Assembly: GCA_035513215.1 (NCBI GenBank)
Contig: DATKCK010000077.1
Coordinates: forward strand, 1 to 49,867
Direction: 5' to 3'
Source of the DNA: DATCZB01 sp035513215
GTDB taxonomy: Bacteria; Pseudomonadota; Gammaproteobacteria; Steroidobacterales; Rariloculaceae
Length of the DNA stretch: 49,867 bases
Part shown: positions 18,369 through 27,267 of the stretch, piece after piece
How positions within the stretch are numbered: position 1 is the stretch's first letter
Layout of the letters: each line of letters opens with the position of its first letter
Position numbers and translations under genes: made by a program
The notes under the pieces: model-generated
Seen by the model: the letters and a program-made list of their open reading frames with translations, nothing else
Databases searched by the model: none
Told to the model about the DNA's origin: nothing

Positions 18369-19220
18369 TCAGAAGTACTCCGTGGAACTCGCGAGCAAAG
18401 CTTCGGCATCTTCCTTTGCCAGCACGTTAAACAACGTATACCCGTCCTCGACAGCCGGGGCAGCCAGAACCTCACGCAGCAAGCGGTCGTGCAGCTCCTG
18501 CTCGTACATCAGCCGCGCATAGCGCCTGGCGTACTCGACTCTGACCGAAAGGTCCCTGCCCCCCGACAGCTCGAGCGAGCGCTCGAAGTGCGCTCGAGCG
18601 ATCTCGGGCTCGCCCCCGAGCGCCGGAGGTCTGAGCGACTTAATGATACCTAACCAGGTGTGAATCGCGCCCTGCGCGTATGCCTCATTGAGAACCAGCG
18701 CACGCTCCAGGGCGGCCTCGACCCATGGCAACTCGGCTACGGCGCTGAGATCCTCGCTCGTCGCATCGAGATAGGAGAGCCAGCCAAGCGCAAAGGCATA
18801 GAGATACTCGATCTGTTTCGTATCGACCCCGGCCAACCGCTCGACGAACTCATCGTAAGCCAGGCTCTGCCACGCGCAGGCCGGATCATGGACCTCGCAG
18901 ATAGCCCGGCTGCCGTAGTCGCGCGCCTTTCGCGTCAGCCGGACGGCGGCGTCCGAATCGGTCGAGAAGCGCGAGCCGTAAAGGGCGTAGATCTGGGCGC
19001 CCGCGGCGAGCAGATCTTCGTTGTCCGGGCTTTCGTGAATGAAGCCGTCGACGAGCAGCAGATATGCCGGCATGCCGTCCTGAATCAAAGCCGGGTCGCT
19101 CTGATTCAGAATCGAGCTCGTCAGCGTATCCGCCGCCATCGATCCGATCAGGCTCGCGCAGCCGGCAACACCCGAGGCGCCCATGGCGACGATACCGAAT
19201 CCCAAAAGGCGAGCCATCAT
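18369..19220 (-). CDS. TRAP transporter-associated TatT family lipoprotein
   Basis: A 283-residue protein with a lipobox (GVAGCASL) after a short signal. The body is helical with TPR-like repeats: SPDNEDLLAAGAQIYALYGSRF, YEFVERL-like YDEFVERLAGVD, LYAFALGWLSYL and VEAALERALVLNEAYAQGAIHTWLGI. This matches the TatT (TPAT) component, a trimeric lipoprotein that partners a DctP-like protein in Treponema pallidum. It abuts the DctP gene directly, giving the order tatT-dctP-dctQ-dctM. MMARLL offers two adjacent starts; the first is given. Confidence 0.88.
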   Translation of the reverse strand: MMARLLGFGIVAMGASGVAGCASLIGSMAADTLTSSILNQSDPALIQDGMPAYLLLVDGFIHESPDNEDLLAAGAQIYALYGSRFSTDSDAAVRLTRKARDYGSRAICEVHDPACAWQSLAYDEFVERLAGVDTKQIEYLYAFALGWLSYLDATSEDLSAVAELPWVEAALERALVLNEAYAQGAIHTWLGIIKSLRPPALGGEPEIARAHFERSLELSGGRDLSVRVEYARRYARLMYEQELHDRLLREVLAAPAVEDGYTLFNVLAKEDAEALLASSTEYF

Positions 19221-19250
19221 CGCCCCTCGAGCGTGACGAGACTTCGCCGC

Positions 19251-19595
19251 TTAGACTTTTTCGCGGATGCGGGCCGACTTGCCGCTGCGCTCGCGAAGGT
19301 AATAGAGCTTGGCGCGTCGCACGTCGCCGCGCCGCTTGACCTCGACACCTGCCACCGCAAGACTATGCGTTTGAAACACGCGCTCGACGCCCTCGCCGTG
19401 CGATACCTTGCGCACCGTAAAGGACGAATTCAATCCGCGATTGCGCTTGGCGATCACGATACCCTCGTAGGCCTGCAGACGCTCGCGGTCGCCTTCCTTG
19501 ACGCGCACCTGCACGACGACGGTATCTCCGGGGCCGAAGACCGGCACGTCCTGCTTGAGCTGTTCCTGCTCGATCTGATCGATTAGCTGTGACAT
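19251..19595 (-). CDS. rplS: 50S ribosomal protein L19
   Basis: A 114-residue protein starting MSQLIDQIEQEQLKQDVPVF at ATG 19595; in-frame sequence upstream is not conserved. FGPGDTVVVQVRV, LQAYEGIVIAKRNRGLNSSF and RRAKLYYLRERSGKSARIRE are near-invariant in L19, which sits at the 30S-50S interface. Last gene of rpsP-rimM-trmD-rplS. Confidence 0.98.
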   Translation of the reverse strand: MSQLIDQIEQEQLKQDVPVFGPGDTVVVQVRVKEGDRERLQAYEGIVIAKRNRGLNSSFTVRKVSHGEGVERVFQTHSLAVAGVEVKRRGDVRRAKLYYLRERSGKSARIREKV

Positions 19596-19657
19596 CGCTG
19601 AATCCCTGCTCGATGCTGACTGCAATCGCGCATTGTCTCACTATTGGCAGCGGGTTC

Positions 19658-20404
19658 CTATCGGTCCGGCGCCTCGGCCTTGAACTCCTCGAGCAGCTCC
19701 CGCTCCTCCGGATCGAGCGTCCGGCCGGCCAGCAGCTCGGGCCGGCGCTGCCAGGTGCGCCCGAGCGCCTGCTTGAGCCGCCAGCGCCGGATCGCCTCGT
19801 GATCGCCCGACAGCAGCACCGTTGGCACGGCCATCCCGTCGACCGTCTCCGGACGCGTGTAGTGCGGGCAATCGAGCAGCCCCGCGGTGAAGGAGTCCTG
19901 CTCCGGCGATGCCTCGTGACCTAGAACGCCGGGCAGGAGCCTCGCGACGGCATCGATCAGAACGGCCGCCGCGAGCTCGCCGCCGCTCAGCACATAGTCG
20001 CCGATCGAGATTTCGAGGGCTCCGAGACCGACGCTGACGCGTTCGTCGAGGCCTTCGTAGCGGCCGGCAATCACGACGAGACCGGCCTCGGCGGCGAGCG
20101 ACCGGGCCAGCGCCTGGTCGAGCACGCGGCCCTGGGCGCTCATGACGATGCGCTTTGATCCGGCCGGCAGCGCCCCCTCGACGGCCGCCACGGCATCGCG
20201 CACCGGCGGGTACTGCATGACCATGCCGGGGCCGCCACCGTAGGGCCGGTCGTCCACGGTGCGATGACGGTCCGCCGCGAAGTCCCGCGGCGAACGAAAG
20301 TGAATATTGAGCAGGCCCGTGCCGACCGCCCGGCCGACGACGCCGGCGGAGACGACGGGCTCGACGATCTCCGGAAACAGCGCAACGACACCGATCGCAT
20401 ACAT
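19658..20404 (-). CDS. trmD: tRNA (guanine37-N1)-methyltransferase TrmD
   Basis: A 248-residue SPOUT enzyme that methylates G37 next to the anticodon and prevents frameshifting. The trefoil-knot motifs are intact: RPYGGGPGMVMQ, IVMSAQGR, IAGRYEGLDERV, EISIGDYVLSGGELAA and YTRPE. It starts four bases after the rimM stop and is 62 bases from rplS, in the standard operon. Confidence 0.98.
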   Translation of the reverse strand: MYAIGVVALFPEIVEPVVSAGVVGRAVGTGLLNIHFRSPRDFAADRHRTVDDRPYGGGPGMVMQYPPVRDAVAAVEGALPAGSKRIVMSAQGRVLDQALARSLAAEAGLVVIAGRYEGLDERVSVGLGALEISIGDYVLSGGELAAAVLIDAVARLLPGVLGHEASPEQDSFTAGLLDCPHYTRPETVDGMAVPTVLLSGDHEAIRRWRLKQALGRTWQRRPELLAGRTLDPEERELLEEFKAEAPDR

Positions 20405-20408
20405 GGCA

Positions 20409-20927
20409 CTACTCCCAGTAGCTCGGGTCCCAATCGACGAGAATCTCGCCGCTGTCGAGATCCACCTCGCGCACGGTATCGCCTTCGATGAACGGAATCA
20501 TGCGCTCGCCGCCGCCGGCGAGCACGAGAACATCGTTGGCCCCCGTCGCCATCAGGCGCTCGACCGTGCCGAGCCTCTCGCCTTCGAGATTCCTGACCGT
20601 GAGCCCTTCGAGATCGGCCCAGTAATACTCGCCGGGCCCGGGCCCCGGCATGGCCGAGCGCGGCACGCCGACGCTTAAGCCGCCTAACGCCGCGGCCGAG
20701 TCCCGATCATCGATGCCGGCAAGCTTTGCGAGCAGCCTGCGCCCCGCTTCCCGCGCCGACTCGACGACAAAGGGGCGCCACTCGCCGTCCGGGTCGAGCA
20801 GCCAGCTCGGGTAATCGAGCAGATTCGTTCTCGGTTCGGTGTACGAACGAACCTTGATCCAGCCCTTGATGCCGTGAGCGCCCGTGACTTCGCCCAGACG
20901 TATGACGCGGTCGGATTCAGCGCTCAC
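20409..20927 (-). CDS. rimM: 16S rRNA processing protein RimM
   Basis: A 172-residue 30S maturation factor that binds S19. The N-terminal RimM domain begins VIRLGEVTGAHGIKGWIKV; the C-terminal PRC-barrel part has YYWADLEGLTVRN, GTVERLMATGANDVLVL and MIPFIEGDTVREVDLDSG. The position between rpsP and trmD is the conserved one. Confidence 0.97.
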   Translation of the reverse strand: MSAESDRVIRLGEVTGAHGIKGWIKVRSYTEPRTNLLDYPSWLLDPDGEWRPFVVESAREAGRRLLAKLAGIDDRDSAAALGGLSVGVPRSAMPGPGPGEYYWADLEGLTVRNLEGERLGTVERLMATGANDVLVLAGGGERMIPFIEGDTVREVDLDSGEILVDWDPSYWE

Positions 20928-20956
20928 GGCCTTGCAGCACTAAAGAGCGCGCAAGC

Positions 20957-21211
20957 CTAGCTCGCCTGCTGTCCCCGATACTGCTTGATGAGCTTGGCGA
21001 CGCGCTCGGAGGCCTTGGCGCCGTGCGAGAACCAGTAGTCGGCGCGGTCGAGATCGATCTTGAGCGCCTCCTCCGAACCCGAGGCGATGGGATTGAAAAA
21101 CCCGAGACGCTCGATATACCGGCCGTCCCGCCGATTGCGCCGATCGGTGACGACGATGTGATAGAAGGGGCGCTTGACGGCGCCGCCGCGCGAGAGTCGA
21201 ATCGTTACCAT
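20957..21211 (-). CDS. rpsP: 30S ribosomal protein S16
   Basis: An 84-residue protein with MVTIRLSRGGAVKRPFYHIV, RNRRDGRYIERLGFFNP and DRADYWFSHGAKASERVAKL, all hallmarks of S16. First gene of the operon, 78 bases after the ffh stop on the same strand, so it may share a transcript with ffh or have its own promoter in that gap. Confidence 0.98.
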   Translation of the reverse strand: MVTIRLSRGGAVKRPFYHIVVTDRRNRRDGRYIERLGFFNPIASGSEEALKIDLDRADYWFSHGAKASERVAKLIKQYRGQQAS

Positions 21212-21289
21212 TGCCCAAACCGGCCGCGAATGAAGCCGGGCATTCTATCGGTTTTCCCGAACGAGCGTAACCCCGGTCATTGGCGCCGG

Positions 21290-22663
21290 TCAGCGGCGCC
21301 GGTGACGCCCGCCCGCGGGGCGGGGGCCCGTCATCGCGCCGCCGAGCATCTGCCGCATCGAGGCCAGGCCGCCTTTCCCGGCAACCCGCTTCATCGTCTT
21401 GACCATGGTCTTGTGCTGCTTCAGCAGTCTCGAGACATCCTGCACGGCGAGGCCGGCGCCGGCGGCGATGCGGCGCTTGCGCGAGCCGTCGATGATGTCG
21501 GGCCGGCGCCGCTCGCGGCGCGTCATCGAGTTGATGATGGCGATCTGCCGCTTGACGATCTTGTCGTCGAACGCTGCCGGCACGGCGGCCCCGGCCGGCA
21601 GGCCCGGAATCTTGTCGAGCAGCGATCCCAGGCCCCCCATATTCGCGATCTGCTCGAGCTGCTGCCTGAAGTCCTCGAGATCGAGCTCGCGGCCGCGCTT
21701 GAGCTTGGCCGCTACCTTCTCCGCAGCTACCCGGTCGACCTTGGCCTGAACCTGCTCGACGAGCCCGACGACGTCTCCCATGCCGAGAATCCGGGACGCG
21801 AAGCGCCCCGGATCGAACGGCTCGAGCGCGTCGATGCCCTCGCCCGTGCCGATCAGCTTGATCGGCACGCCCGTGGCTTCGCGAACCGACAACGCGACAC
21901 CGCCGCGCGCGTCGCCGTCGGTCTTGGTCACGATCACGCCGGTCAGGGGCAGCGCGGCATCGAATGCCGAGGCCGACGTCAGCGCGTCCTGACCAGCCAT
22001 TGCATCGACGACGAAAAGCGTCTCGGCGGGCGACAGGATCCGGTGAATGTCGCGCACCTCGTCCATCATCGCGGCATCGACGTGCAGCCGACCGGCCGTG
22101 TCGGCGATCAGCCAGCGCGCATTGCGCCGTCTGGCCTCGGCGGCGGCGGCCTCGGCAATGGCGCGGGGATCCCCGGCCTCGCTCTCGAAGCAGCCCGCGC
22201 CGACCCTGCTCGCGAGCTTGCCGAGCTGCTCCCGGGCAGCCGGCCGGTAGACGTCGAGGCTGACGAGCAGAATCTCGCCCGGTCGGTCCCTGCCGAGGAA
22301 CGCCGCGAGCTTGCCGGCGGTCGTCGTCTTACCGGCGCCCTGGAGGCCCGCGAGCAGCAGCGTCGACGGCCGCCCGCGCGGCGCGAGCTCCGCCTTCTCG
22401 CCGCCGAGCACGGTGACGAGCTCGTCGTGGACGATCTTGACGAAGACCTGACCGGGATCGAGGCTGCGCGTGACCTCGTCGCCGAGCGCCCGCTCGCGCA
22501 CGCGGTCGACGAGCTGCTTCGCGACGGGCAGCGCCACGTCCGCCTCGAGCAGCGCCATGCGGATCTGACGCACCGTGTCGCGGACGTTGTCCTCGGTGAT
22601 TCTGCCGCGGCCGGTGAGCTGCCGGACCGTCGAGCTCAGTCTTTCTGTCAGCGTCGCGAACAT
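21290..22663 (-). CDS. ffh: Signal recognition particle protein Ffh
   Basis: A 457-residue SRP54 GTPase that binds 4.5S RNA and signal sequences of nascent membrane proteins. The N domain covers residues 1-85; the G domain has GLQGAGKTTT (106 onward), DTAGRLHVD, TKTDGDARGGVALS and GTGEGIDALEPFDPGRF; the M domain follows with the RRERRRPDIIDGSRKRRIAAG RNA-binding region and a Met-rich groove. No 4.5S RNA gene was noticed in the window. Divergent from the CorB-like gene. Confidence 0.97.
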   Translation of the reverse strand: MFATLTERLSSTVRQLTGRGRITEDNVRDTVRQIRMALLEADVALPVAKQLVDRVRERALGDEVTRSLDPGQVFVKIVHDELVTVLGGEKAELAPRGRPSTLLLAGLQGAGKTTTAGKLAAFLGRDRPGEILLVSLDVYRPAAREQLGKLASRVGAGCFESEAGDPRAIAEAAAAEARRRNARWLIADTAGRLHVDAAMMDEVRDIHRILSPAETLFVVDAMAGQDALTSASAFDAALPLTGVIVTKTDGDARGGVALSVREATGVPIKLIGTGEGIDALEPFDPGRFASRILGMGDVVGLVEQVQAKVDRVAAEKVAAKLKRGRELDLEDFRQQLEQIANMGGLGSLLDKIPGLPAGAAVPAAFDDKIVKRQIAIINSMTRRERRRPDIIDGSRKRRIAAGAGLAVQDVSRLLKQHKTMVKTMKRVAGKGGLASMRQMLGGAMTGPRPAGGRHRRR

Positions 22664-22783
22664 CGGGCGAAGCCTAGCATGGCGCGATCCCGCCGGATGC
22701 CGCGGCTTGTCCCTTGTCCTTGACCCCCGCCCTCGATTCCGTCAACCTGAGCCGATCGCAAGTCACCGGGAGGACGCTCGTCT

Positions 22784-24094
22784 TTGAACGACGACATGCC
22801 GATAGGCTTTCTTGTCGGCCTATTGGTAGCACTACTGTTTCTGTCGGCCTTCTTTTCCGGCACCGAAACCGCGCTGATGAGCCTCAACCGTTACCGGTTG
22901 CGACACCTGGCCAAGAGCGGTAATCGCGCCGCGAGAATTACTGAAGGCCTGCTCGAACGGCCAGATCGCCTGATCGGCCTGATTCTGCTCGGCAACAACA
23001 CCGTGAACCTGACGGCCGCCGCGCTCGTCACGCTGATCTCCCTTCGGGTCGGCGGCGAGAACGCCGTGCTCGCCGGCACGCTGATTCTGACTTTCGTCGT
23101 GCTGATCTTTGCCGAGGTCGCGCCGAAGACCATCGCCGCACTGCACCCGGCCAGGGTCGCTCTGCCCGCGGCGCTGATCTACTACCCGCTGCTCAAGGTC
23201 GCCTACCCCGTCGTCTGGCTCATCAATCTGTTTGCCAATACCTTGCTGCGGCTGCTCGGCGTAAGCCCCGACGAGATCGCGTCGCACTCGCTGAGCGCGG
23301 AGGAGCTCAGAACCGTCGTTGCCGAGGCCGGCGCGATGGTGCCGCGCCGTCACCGGCGCATGCTGCTTAGGATTCTCGATCTCGATGCCGTGACCGTCGA
23401 CGACGTCATGGTGCCGCGCCAGGACATCGTCGAGATCGATCTCGCCGACGACTGGCAAAAGAACCTCGACGTGATTCGCCAGAGCGAGTTCCACCGGCTG
23501 CCGGTCTGCCGCGACGGCATCGACAACATTCTCGGCGTCGTGGCCGTGCGCCGGCTCATGCCCGATCTGGCTCACGGCACGCTCGACGAGAACCGGCTCA
23601 TACAGATGATGCGAGAGCCCTATTTCGTTCCCGAAGGCACGCCATTGACGCAGCAGCTTCTCAACTTCGAGCAGCAGCAAAGACGCGCCGCATTCGTCGT
23701 CGACGAGTACGGCGACGTGCAGGGCCTCGTCACGACCGAGGACATCCTGCGCGAGATCATCGGCGAGTTCGATCGTGCCGCGAGTCCGTCCGATGTCGGC
23801 ATCATTCAGGCGCTCGACGACAGCTTCATCATCGACGGCAGCGCGAACGTCAGGCAGTTGAACCGGCTCATGAACTGGTCGCTGCCGACCGACGGCCCGA
23901 AGACCCTGAACGGCCTGATCGTCGAGGAGCTCGAGGCCATTCCGGAGCCCGGCACGCGCATCGACGTCGCGTCGTATCCGATCGAGATCATCGAAACCTC
24001 CGAGCACACGATCCGCAGCGTCCGAATCTTCCGCCGCGGCCGCCCCGTCACTGAAGAGACCGAAGAGCTCGCCCGCGCCGCCGGCGGCTCGTGA
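22784..24094 (+). CDS. CNNM/CorB-type membrane protein (DUF21-CBS-CorC_HlyC)
   Basis: A 436-residue protein. The DUF21 membrane domain (residues 1-190) has FLSAFFSGTETALMSLNRYR and LLGNNTVNLTAAALVT; two CBS motifs lie near residues 200-325 (DVMVPRQDIVEIDL, FVVDEYGDVQGLVTTEDIL); a CorC_HlyC domain ends the protein. Relatives act in magnesium efflux or homeostasis. Translation from TTG 22784 is favoured because GGGAGGA lies nine bases upstream; the ATG at 22796 is too far from it. In E. coli yfjD also lies beside ffh; the ypjD gene found between them there is missing here. Confidence 0.9.
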   Translation: MNDDMPIGFLVGLLVALLFLSAFFSGTETALMSLNRYRLRHLAKSGNRAARITEGLLERPDRLIGLILLGNNTVNLTAAALVTLISLRVGGENAVLAGTLILTFVVLIFAEVAPKTIAALHPARVALPAALIYYPLLKVAYPVVWLINLFANTLLRLLGVSPDEIASHSLSAEELRTVVAEAGAMVPRRHRRMLLRILDLDAVTVDDVMVPRQDIVEIDLADDWQKNLDVIRQSEFHRLPVCRDGIDNILGVVAVRRLMPDLAHGTLDENRLIQMMREPYFVPEGTPLTQQLLNFEQQQRRAAFVVDEYGDVQGLVTTEDILREIIGEFDRAASPSDVGIIQALDDSFIIDGSANVRQLNRLMNWSLPTDGPKTLNGLIVEELEAIPEPGTRIDVASYPIEIIETSEHTIRSVRIFRRGRPVTEETEELARAAGGS

Positions 24095-24160
24095 CCTGAC
24101 GCATCGGAGCGCGCGTCACGGGGCCCGGCGCACAAGGACGGGCCGGCGGCTCAGCCCAGG

Positions 24161-25507
24161 TCAGATCGCCGCTGCGATCGCATCTGCCAATCGCTCCACC
24201 GGCACGACGCTGAGTCCCGGGGATTCGCGCGGCGCGTTCCCCTTGGGCACGAGGGCGCGCTTGAAGCCGTGCTTGGCGGCCTCACGGAGTCGTTCCTCGC
24301 CATAAGGCACGGGGCGGATCTCGCCCGTGAGTCCGACCTCGCCAAAGACGACTAGGTCCTTGTCGAGCGCGCGCTCGCGGAAACTCGACACCATAGCCAG
24401 GCAGAGCGCGAGATCGATGGCCGTCTCACTGACCCTCAAGCCCCCGACGACATTCGCGAAGACGTCTTTGTCGCCGATTGCGAAGCCGCAATGCCGGTGC
24501 AGCACGGCGAGCAGGAGGCCGAGACGTTGCGCGTCGGCACCCTGCGCCACTCGCCTCGGGCTCGGACCCTGACTTACGTCGACGAGCGCCTGCACCTCGA
24601 CGAGAACCGGGCGCGTGCCTTCTCGCGTGACGAGCGTCACGCTGCCCGGCACCGACTCGCCGCGACGGGACAGAAAAATGGCCGAAGGATTCTTGACCTC
24701 CCGAAATCCGTCCTGCGCCATGACGAAGAAGCCCATCTCGTTGGCCGCGCCGAAACGGTTCTTGACCGCCCGCACGATGCGAAAGCGGCTGCCCGAGTCG
24801 CTTTCGAAATACAAAACGGTATCGACCATATGCTCGAGCACGCGCGGACCCGCGAGCGTGCCCTCCTTCGTGACGTGCCCGACGAGCAGCGTCGCCACAC
24901 CGCGCGATTTGGCAAAACGCACGAGCTGGGCCGCGCACTCGCGCAGCTGACTGACCGATCCCGGGGCCGATTGCAGCGCGTCGCTGAACAGAGTCTGCAC
25001 GGAGTCGATGACGAGCACGGCGGGCGGTGAGTCGGCAAGCGAATCGAGAATCGTCTCGACGTGCGTCTCGGCCAGCATGCGGACCGGCGATGCGCGCACG
25101 CCGAGCCGATCGGCGCGGAGCGCGACCTGGGCCAGCGATTCCTCGCCGGTCACGTAACAGGCCTCGCGTTCCGCCGCGATCGATGCGAGCGCGCGCAGCA
25201 GCAGCGTCGACTTGCCGATACCAGGGTCGCCGCCGATCAGGACGACGGAGCCCGGCACGAGCCCACCGCCCAGCACGCGGTCGAACTCGGCCAGCCCACT
25301 CGGCAAGCGCTCGACGCGATCCATCGGGATCGAATCGAGCCGAGCGAGCTCGAGCGCCGGTCCGGCCGGCGCGCGCTGGACACGCGGCCCCGGATCGCGC
25401 GCCTCAGCAAGGGAATTCCACGCGCCGCAACCGCCACACTGGCCCTGCCACTGCGGATGCTCGGCGCCGCATTGACCGCAGGTGAAGATTCGCTTGGGTC
25501 TGGCCAT
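24161..25507 (-). CDS. radA: DNA repair protein RadA
   Basis: A 448-residue RecA-like, DnaB-type branch-migration helicase. The zinc finger has Cys10, Cys13, Cys24 and Cys27; Walker A is GGDPGIGKST (92-101); the RadA-specific motif VKNRFG follows in the core; the C-terminal Lon-like domain has VFANVVGGLRV and VVFGEVGLTGEIRPV. ATG 25507 (MARPKRIF) is the family start; an ATG at 25513 is an alternative. Convergent with the CorB-like gene, divergent from the kinase gene. Confidence 0.96.
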   Translation of the reverse strand: MARPKRIFTCGQCGAEHPQWQGQCGGCGAWNSLAEARDPGPRVQRAPAGPALELARLDSIPMDRVERLPSGLAEFDRVLGGGLVPGSVVLIGGDPGIGKSTLLLRALASIAAEREACYVTGEESLAQVALRADRLGVRASPVRMLAETHVETILDSLADSPPAVLVIDSVQTLFSDALQSAPGSVSQLRECAAQLVRFAKSRGVATLLVGHVTKEGTLAGPRVLEHMVDTVLYFESDSGSRFRIVRAVKNRFGAANEMGFFVMAQDGFREVKNPSAIFLSRRGESVPGSVTLVTREGTRPVLVEVQALVDVSQGPSPRRVAQGADAQRLGLLLAVLHRHCGFAIGDKDVFANVVGGLRVSETAIDLALCLAMVSSFRERALDKDLVVFGEVGLTGEIRPVPYGEERLREAAKHGFKRALVPKGNAPRESPGLSVVPVERLADAIAAAI

Positions 25508-25609
25508 GCGCATGCAGGATAGCCGATCGAAAGCCAAAACATGGCTTGGATCACAGGGTCCGTGCAACCGCAATGGGATACTTCCCGTCTTACGTCAAGG
25601 CGCTTTCGT

Positions 25610-27250
25610 ATGCCCAGAATCAAGCGAACCAGCTCCGAGATCAGACGGGCGGCGTTGCTCGGAATTGCCGTCGCGGCGTTGGCGCATCTTGCGCCTTTCG
25701 ACGTCATCCCGCGGCTCGACGGCGTGGTCTTCGATGCCTTCGCCAACCACCTGCCGCCCGACGAAGCCGGTATCGTCGTCATCGATCCGACACAGCCGGG
25801 CGCGCTGGCTGCGCTGGCCTCGGCGTCGGCGGTGACGATCGTAAGCCCGAGCGCTTTTGCGATCGGATCCGTCGCAAGCTCGGCGCCGGGCGAGGCCGCG
25901 GCATGGTTGCTTGCCGTCGGCGCCCTGATCGCGCTGCTTGCGACAAGAACGCGGCACCACCGGAACGCCTGGCTCGTGATGCTCGCAACCCCTGTCCTGT
26001 TGCTCGCCGGCAGCGGCACGGCCTTCGCCGCCGCGGGCGCGTGGATTCCGGTGGCGGGCCCGGCGCTGCTCGCCTTCGCGACCGGAGCTGCAGCCGCCGT
26101 CGCGATGCGGCCGACGCCGAAGCCGTCCTTCAAAGCGGAAACGGAACCGGAAACCGCGCGCGAGCTTCTGCGGCGGGGCGAGCTCATCGAGGCCTGGCAT
26201 GTCTATCGCGAGATGCCCCCGACGGACTCCCTCCTGGCCGAGCTTTACGACCTCGGCCAGGCGCTGGCGGCCGCAGGCTATCCGGAGCTCGCCGTCGACA
26301 CCTACATGCGGGTCGCGCTCGTCGACCCCGAGTACGAGGACGTGGCGGCGCGGCTAGTCAGTATCGGACGCCCCGACGCGTTCGCCGACCGGGAGACGCG
26401 CGAGCGCCTGAAGGCCGAAATGCCGGCCACGCTCGGCCGTTATCGCCTGCTCGAGCCCATCGGGCAGGGCACGACGGGGCGTGTCTATCTCGCCAGGGAC
26501 CCCCGCATCAACCGCCTCGTTGCGGTCAAGCTCATCGATTTGACGCTCGAGCGCGACGAGGGCGAGGTCGCCGACGCAAAGGACCGGTTCCGCCGCGAAG
26601 CGGAAACCACCGGAAGGCTGAGCCACCGGAACATCGTGACCGTTTACGACATGGGCCAATCCAAGGGCCGCGCCTACATCGCGATGGAGTATCTGAAAGG
26701 CGACCTGATGAGCCGATTCACGGCAGTCGGCAACCTGCTGCCGCCACGGCTCGTGCTCCAGCTTGGCGCCCTGGCGGCCGATGCGCTCGACTATGCGCAC
26801 AGCCAAAACGTGATTCACAGGGATATCAAGCCTGGCAATATTATGTATGATTCGGTCAGTGGCGACCTGAAGATCACGGACTTCGGCATCGCGCGGCTGA
26901 TCGATGTCAATCGCACTCGAACGGGTGTCGTTTTGGGGACGCCTTCGTTCATGGCCCCGGAGCAGATCGAGGGGGGAAACGTGAAGGGGCACACGGACTT
27001 ATTCGCACTAGGTGTTACTCTTTATGAACTCCTGACGGGTCAATTGCCCTTCCGCGGAAACTCAATGACGAAGCTTATGTTCGTGATCGTCAACGAACCA
27101 CACGAGGCTGTGTCGGCTGTCCGGCCGACTCTGCCCATCGAGGTCGATGCGATCATCGACCGCGCCCTGCTCAAGGACCCCACGGCACGGTATCAGCGAG
27201 GCGCCGACATGGCCGCCGACTTGCGCGCCGCTGCCCGGATGATGGCCTAG
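25610..27250 (+). CDS. Membrane serine/threonine kinase with shrunken CHASE2-like sensor
   Basis: A 546-residue product from ATG 25610 (AAGG upstream); an in-frame ATG at 25541 would add 23 unlikely residues. After one N-terminal helix comes a short periplasmic segment with DVIPRLDGVVFDAF and GIVVIDPTQPG, reminiscent of CHASE2, then about three more helices (to residue 166). Residues about 180-250 look TPR-like. The Hanks-type kinase is complete: IGQGTTGRVYLA, VAVKLI (Lys307), VIHRDIKPGNIM (Asp405), ITDFGIAR (Asp424), MAPEQ. Related CHASE2 kinases have a sensor of 300 residues or more. Forms a tight set with the PP2C and FHA genes that follow; the three probably control one phosphorylation circuit. 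Confidence 0.88.
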   Translation: MPRIKRTSSEIRRAALLGIAVAALAHLAPFDVIPRLDGVVFDAFANHLPPDEAGIVVIDPTQPGALAALASASAVTIVSPSAFAIGSVASSAPGEAAAWLLAVGALIALLATRTRHHRNAWLVMLATPVLLLAGSGTAFAAAGAWIPVAGPALLAFATGAAAAVAMRPTPKPSFKAETEPETARELLRRGELIEAWHVYREMPPTDSLLAELYDLGQALAAAGYPELAVDTYMRVALVDPEYEDVAARLVSIGRPDAFADRETRERLKAEMPATLGRYRLLEPIGQGTTGRVYLARDPRINRLVAVKLIDLTLERDEGEVADAKDRFRREAETTGRLSHRNIVTVYDMGQSKGRAYIAMEYLKGDLMSRFTAVGNLLPPRLVLQLGALAADALDYAHSQNVIHRDIKPGNIMYDSVSGDLKITDFGIARLIDVNRTRTGVVLGTPSFMAPEQIEGGNVKGHTDLFALGVTLYELLTGQLPFRGNSMTKLMFVIVNEPHEAVSAVRPTLPIEVDAIIDRALLKDPTARYQRGADMAADLRAAARMMA

Positions 27251-27267
27251 CCGATCCATCGCGCCCG

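Noticed and set aside
17367..18653. Plus-strand open frame of 428 codons opposite the TRAP binding protein
   Set aside because: Antisense of dctP and part of tatT; no recognisable protein features.
21023..22723. Long plus-strand open frame (566 codons) opposite rpsP and ffh
   Set aside because: Antisense of ffh; no domain, no ribosome site, composition of a shadow frame.
25541..25609. Upstream ATG start for the kinase
   Set aside because: The 23 added residues are polar, precede the natural N-terminal helix, and lie in the short divergent promoter region with radA.
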